Part shown: positions 60,615 through 64,000 of the stretch, one piece after another
Layout: the number at the start of each line of letters is the position of its first letter
Position numbering within the stretch: the stretch's first letter is position 1
Assembly: GCA_016720855.1 (NCBI GenBank)
Contig: JADKJU010000002.1
Coordinates: forward strand, 558,001-622,000
DNA from: Betaproteobacteria bacterium
Lineage (GTDB): Bacteria > Pseudomonadota > Gammaproteobacteria > Burkholderiales > Usitatibacteraceae
DNA length: 64,000 nt
Direction: 5' to 3'
Program-made: the position numbers and the translations under genes
Notes under the pieces: model-generated
Told to the model about the DNA's origin: nothing
The model's database searches: none
The model's input: only the letters and a program-made list of their open reading frames with translations

Positions 60615-61274
60615 CTACCGGTACTTGATGGTGCAACCGTAGGGCGCGTTGGAGGCGTTGCTGACCGGCTTGCCGGCCTTCATCTCGTCGAGGGCGGCCG
60701 CGACGTGGTTCCTGGCCGTCTTCACGTCGGCCACGTCGGTGGAGCGCTTGTCGTCGATGGCGCCGTTGTAAGCCACCTTGCCGCTGGGGTCGATGACGTA
60801 CATGTGCGGTGTCACCTTGGCGCCGTAGGCAAGTCCGACAGTGCCGGGTTCATCCATCACGAAGCGCGTCGGCGCCGCGCCGAAATCCGCCAGCGCCTTG
60901 GTGAGCGCCGCGGGCGCCATGTAGTCCTGGTGCCCGGCGTTGGTGGAATTCACGGTGAGCCAGACCACTTCGCCACCATACTTTTTCTGCAGGGCCTGCA
61001 TGTTGCCGCTCCTGTAGTGCTTCTGCACGAAGGGGCAGCCGAAGTTGTGCCATTCGAGCACCACCGTCTTGCCCTTGTAGTCGGCGAGGCTCACGGGCTT
61101 GCCGGAGAGGTCGGTGGCGGTGAACGCGGGCGCGGGCTGGCCGACGACGGCGGCGGCGAATGCGCTTGCCGCGAACGCGGCCGTCAGGGTGAATGCCACC
61201 GTCGTGAACGCAGCGGTGATGCGCTCCCCTCTGCCTCGGGAGACAGGCTGGGGGTGAGGAAAAGCTCTCTTCAT
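60615..61274 (-). CDS. exported thioredoxin-like redoxin
   Basis: The 219-residue precursor has a signal (ITAAFTTVAFTLTAAFAASA) and an AhpC/TSA-like fold: PAPAFTATDLSGKPVSLADY, VLEWHNFGCPFVQKHY with a single active Cys rather than CxxC, and TPHMYVIDPSGKVAYNGAID. It may receive electrons from the DsbD encoded 14 bases upstream and reduce a periplasmic substrate. TGGAG precedes ATG 61274. Confidence 0.88.
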   Translation of the reverse strand: MKRAFPHPQPVSRGRGERITAAFTTVAFTLTAAFAASAFAAAVVGQPAPAFTATDLSGKPVSLADYKGKTVVLEWHNFGCPFVQKHYRSGNMQALQKKYGGEVVWLTVNSTNAGHQDYMAPAALTKALADFGAAPTRFVMDEPGTVGLAYGAKVTPHMYVIDPSGKVAYNGAIDDKRSTDVADVKTARNHVAAALDEMKAGKPVSNASNAPYGCTIKYR

Positions 61275-61288
61275 GGCGGGCTCCAGTG

Positions 61289-63451
61289 TCAGCGTATGGT
61301 GTCGTTCGCCGCCGTCCTTGCGGCCGGCAGCTTCGAAAGTTCCTCGACAACGAGCGAGGCGGTGAGCACTTCGGGCAGCAGCTTCGGCTGCGCCTGCCCC
61401 GGCGCGTAAAGCGCGTAGACGGGAAGCGCGTTGCGCCCCAGCTGCGCGAGCGCCGCGGTGATGCGCGGATCGTGGTTGGTCCAGTCGGCCTTGAGGGGCA
61501 CGACACCGCGGTCGGCGAGAGCTCTCACGACCTCCTCCCGGTTGAGCGCGACCCGCTTGTTGACCTGGCAGGTGACGCACCACGCGGCGGTGAAGTCCAC
61601 GAACACGGGCGTGCCCGCCGCGCGAAGCTCGGCGAGCCTCTCCGGCGACCAGGGCTGCCAGGCGATTTCGCCGGACTTCGCGTTCGCCGCGCGCGCCTCG
61701 TTGGGCGCGGCGGTGGGGCCGGGCCAGGCCAGCCACAATCCGGCCGCGGCAAAAAGCGCGGCGAAGACGAAGCGCGCGAGGCTTTCCGAGCGCGCCCAGC
61801 GCCCGTAGATCCACGCGCCGATGGCGAGCACCAGCAGCCCGCCCAGCAGCGAGAGCACCGCGTCGTTGCCGACCTGCGCGCCCAGCACCCACGCGAGCCA
61901 GATCACGGTGGCGAAGAGCGGGAAGGCCATCACCTGCTTGAAGGTTTCCATCCACGGGCCCGGCTTCGGAAGCTTCCGGAGCGCGGCGGGGAAGAACGAG
62001 AGCGCGAGCACGGGAACGGCCATGCCCACGCCCAGCATCGCGAATACAGCGAGCGATATCGAGGCCGGCTGCGCGAGCGTGAACCCGACCGCCGCGCCCA
62101 TGAAGGGCGCCGTGCAGGGGGTCGCCACCAAGGTGGCCAGCACGCCTGCGAGGAAGGCATCGGCATAGCGCCCCTTGGCGGAAACGTTGGACGTCATCGA
62201 CTGCGCGAACCCGCCCCACTCGAAGACACCGAAGAGGTTGAGCGCCATGAGGAAGAAGAGGGCGGCCAGCAGCGTCACGAACGCGGGCGATTGCAGCTGG
62301 AAGCCCCAGCCCAGCTCCGTGCCGCCCGCGCGAAGCGCCAGGAGCAGACCCGCGAGCGCGAGGAAGGAAACGAGGACGCCTGCGGAAAAGACCGCGCCCT
62401 GCATCCAGAGCGCGCGCGCATCGCCGTGCGCGTGGCGCACGAACCCCATCACCTTGATGCCGAGCACCGGGAAGACGCACGGCATGAGGTTCAGCAGCAG
62501 GCCGCCCGCGAGCGCGAACACGAGCGCGAGCGCGAGGCTGGACCCGGCCTCGTTGCCTGCGGGCGCGATGGGCGCCTGCACGGGCGCGAGCGCGGCGACC
62601 ACAGGCCCGGTGATCTCCACCGACCTGCGGTTCGCGGCACCCGGCCAGGCGCTGCCGGCCACGAGCACGCCTGCGAGATCCTTCACGTCCTGCGCCACGG
62701 GCTCGACCAGCTGCATCTCGAGCCGGAATCCGCCGCCGTCGCGCGTGAGGACCTGCGGCGCAGGGTGGTCGATGAAATTCTCGCGGTAGGGGAAGAACGC
62801 GACCGACGCCGGGGCAAGCGTGCCGGCAGGCGGCATGTAGCGCAGCGTGAGCCTGTTGCCGGCAATCGCAGATTCGGCCGTCCATCCGGTAAGCGTGGCG
62901 GGCAGCTTCGCGCGCGCCTTCGCGAAGAGTGCGGCCTGGGCGCCGTCGGGCGGCGGATCGCCCTCCGCGACCGCAAAGGCGAGCGTGAGCGTGGCCTTCT
63001 CGGGAATGCAGATGTCCTTGCACACCAGCCAGCTCGCGTTCGCGGTGATCGTGACCGGGCCGGGCCGGGCATCTGCGGGTGGAGTGAGTTCGGACAGGAG
63101 GATGGCTTCGTCGGAATAGCCGTAATTCAACATGGGGCCGACGCGCTGGCCCTCGGGGTGCGGCCAGGCGATGGGGCCCGCGGTCCAGCCCTCGGGAAGC
63201 CGCCACTGGATTTTCGTGGGCAGGCCCGAGTCCCCCGGGTTCTTCCAGTAGGTGTGCCAGTGCTCGTCCATGTGCAGCCGCAGGCCCACGGTGGCGGGCT
63301 TGCCCGGGGAGGCGGCCGTGCGCTCCGCGATGAGCTCGGCTTCCACGTGCTCGGTGCGCACCGGCACCGCGTGCGCCGCGATCGCGAAGGCGCCTGCAAG
63401 GACGAGGGCTGCGGCGAGGAGGATCCGGTGGCGGGGGAGGGGGTGGGTCAT
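61289..63451 (-). CDS. dsbD: thiol:disulfide interchange protein DsbD
   Basis: The 720-residue protein has a signal peptide, an N-terminal periplasmic domain (ASWLVCKDICIPEKATL with a Cys pair), a membrane domain of about eight helices with the two transport Cys in LMPCVFPVLG and ATPCTAPFMG, and a C-terminal thioredoxin domain with AAWCVTCQVNKRVA. It carries electrons from cytosolic thioredoxin to periplasmic partners. The layout also fits ScsB-like variants. ATG 63451 starts the signal peptide. The redoxin gene follows 14 bases downstream. Confidence 0.93.
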   Translation of the reverse strand: MTHPLPRHRILLAAALVLAGAFAIAAHAVPVRTEHVEAELIAERTAASPGKPATVGLRLHMDEHWHTYWKNPGDSGLPTKIQWRLPEGWTAGPIAWPHPEGQRVGPMLNYGYSDEAILLSELTPPADARPGPVTITANASWLVCKDICIPEKATLTLAFAVAEGDPPPDGAQAALFAKARAKLPATLTGWTAESAIAGNRLTLRYMPPAGTLAPASVAFFPYRENFIDHPAPQVLTRDGGGFRLEMQLVEPVAQDVKDLAGVLVAGSAWPGAANRRSVEITGPVVAALAPVQAPIAPAGNEAGSSLALALVFALAGGLLLNLMPCVFPVLGIKVMGFVRHAHGDARALWMQGAVFSAGVLVSFLALAGLLLALRAGGTELGWGFQLQSPAFVTLLAALFFLMALNLFGVFEWGGFAQSMTSNVSAKGRYADAFLAGVLATLVATPCTAPFMGAAVGFTLAQPASISLAVFAMLGVGMAVPVLALSFFPAALRKLPKPGPWMETFKQVMAFPLFATVIWLAWVLGAQVGNDAVLSLLGGLLVLAIGAWIYGRWARSESLARFVFAALFAAAGLWLAWPGPTAAPNEARAANAKSGEIAWQPWSPERLAELRAAGTPVFVDFTAAWCVTCQVNKRVALNREEVVRALADRGVVPLKADWTNHDPRITAALAQLGRNALPVYALYAPGQAQPKLLPEVLTASLVVEELSKLPAARTAANDTIR

Positions 63452-63649
63452 CACGTACAATCGGGGGAAGCCAACGCATAGAGCGGCAATCGGGGGCGAA
63501 GTTCCTCCCCGGCCGGCCAACCATGCCCTGCGTCAGATTTCATCGTTTCGCGTCCCTAGCGACCAGGATTCCGCGCCTATTCTACTTGCCGCGGGCCTAC
63601 ACCCTGCCGCCGCGTGCCCGCCGGACCGCGTATCCCTCCTGAGGCATCC

Positions 63650-64000
63650 ATGGCCACGCTGACCCGCAGGAAAGCCGCGGCGCCCGAGCCCGAGTCCACC
63701 GCCGAGGTGACGCGCAAGGAACCCGACGACGTCCTGTTCTTCGCCACCTGTCCGCGCGGCCTCGCGGGCGCGCTGGCCGAGGAGCTGGCCGGGCTGGGCG
63801 CGACGCAAATCAAGGCGGGCGAGGCGGGAGTCGATTTCGAAGGGCCCTTCGCGCTCGCCTACAAGGCGAATCTGGAATCGCGGCTGGCCACGCGCATCCT
63901 CGCCCGCGTCGCGCGCTTCGATTACCGAAACGAGACGGACATCTACGAGGGCGCCAGGCAGGTGCGCTGGCACGCGCACTTCGGCCTCGAGAGAACGTTC
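63650..64000 (+). CDS. rlmL: 23S rRNA methyltransferase RlmL, N-terminal part (3' end outside window)
   Basis: The first 117 residues are in the window. After a charged start they show LFFATCPRGLAGALAEELAG and VDFEGPFALAYKANLESRLA, the THUMP domain start of the RlmL/YcbY family that methylates G2445 of 23S rRNA. GAGG lies 6 bases before the ATG. The gene is divergent from dsbD with a gap of about 200 bases in which I see no clear regulatory motif. Confidence 0.88.
   Translation, partial: MATLTRRKAAAPEPESTAEVTRKEPDDVLFFATCPRGLAGALAEELAGLGATQIKAGEAGVDFEGPFALAYKANLESRLATRILARVARFDYRNETDIYEGARQVRWHAHFGLERTF

Noticed and set aside
60615..63524. Single 969-codon frame joining the redoxin to a frame under dsbD
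   Set aside because: Only the last 219 codons have a signal peptide and redoxin fold; the rest is out of frame with the well-supported DsbD.

Overview
The window is about 64 kb of GC-rich, densely coded bacterial chromosome, with short intergenic gaps, many 1-4 base gene overlaps and strong G/C bias at third codon positions. The gene content points to a betaproteobacterium: two Bug/TctC-type solute-binding proteins, an IPTL-CTERM surface protein, an enterobacterial-type GshA, a DsbD, UbiB, an adenosylcobalamin-dependent NrdJ and a VanZ-like protein of proteobacterial type. This placement is inference from families. I saw no rRNA, tRNA, CRISPR array, prophage or intact insertion sequence.

Layout. 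1-3.1 kb: end of gshA, an SDR-like protein, a lipocalin lipoprotein and a CopG/MazF-type toxin-antitoxin pair. 3.3-9.8 kb: a minus-strand sulfatase locus (lipoprotein, two outer-membrane proteins, a Cys-type sulfatase, its radical-SAM maturase, a secreted protein), divergent from an AraC-type regulator at 10 kb with 21-bp-phased direct repeats between them. 11-18.4 kb: a membrane-anchored TAXI-type binding protein, an exported DUF2092-like pair, then a run of ThDP enzyme, VOC protein, exported propeller and spermidine-synthase-like protein. 18.6-27 kb: stress and housekeeping genes (HtrA protease, MtfA-like peptidase, metallo-hydrolase plus PAS protein, LapA-like protein, LLM oxidoreductase, TMEM175-like channel) and one frameshifted gene. 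27-32.6 kb: a catabolic set of LysR, aldehyde dehydrogenase, epimerase and two Bug binding proteins. 32.6-41 kb: DUF2252, nrdJ divergent from msrA-ubiB, an HELGH metalloprotease and an EEP phosphatase. 41-47 kb: a complete UgpC-B-A-E-like ABC importer followed by a sodium:solute symporter.

47-54 kb holds two paralogous LytS/LytTR two-component modules. Each kinase is preceded by a tiny single-helix membrane peptide gene. The second kinase has an unusual extracytoplasmic coiled coil and an extra C-terminal membrane block, and an acyl-CoA dehydrogenase gene lies between it and its regulator. Directly downstream is a 1027-residue exported repeat protein with an IPTL-CTERM tail whose repeats were recently duplicated as a 717-bp double unit. 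57.5-64 kb: gamma carbonic anhydrase, VanZ-like protein, 2Fe-2S ferredoxin and alpha/beta hydrolase as an overlapping run, converging on NsrR-like regulator, thioredoxin-like protein and DsbD, and then the start of rlmL.

Non-coding structure includes two copies of a GGGGACAGACCCC inverted repeat (one built into a gene start, one between convergent stop codons), a second hairpin family after two stop codons, a set of 13-bp-phased palindromes over a possible leader peptide, an FNR-like box between nrdJ and msrA, and several clear terminators. Two genes appear to need non-canonical start codons (ATT and CTG).
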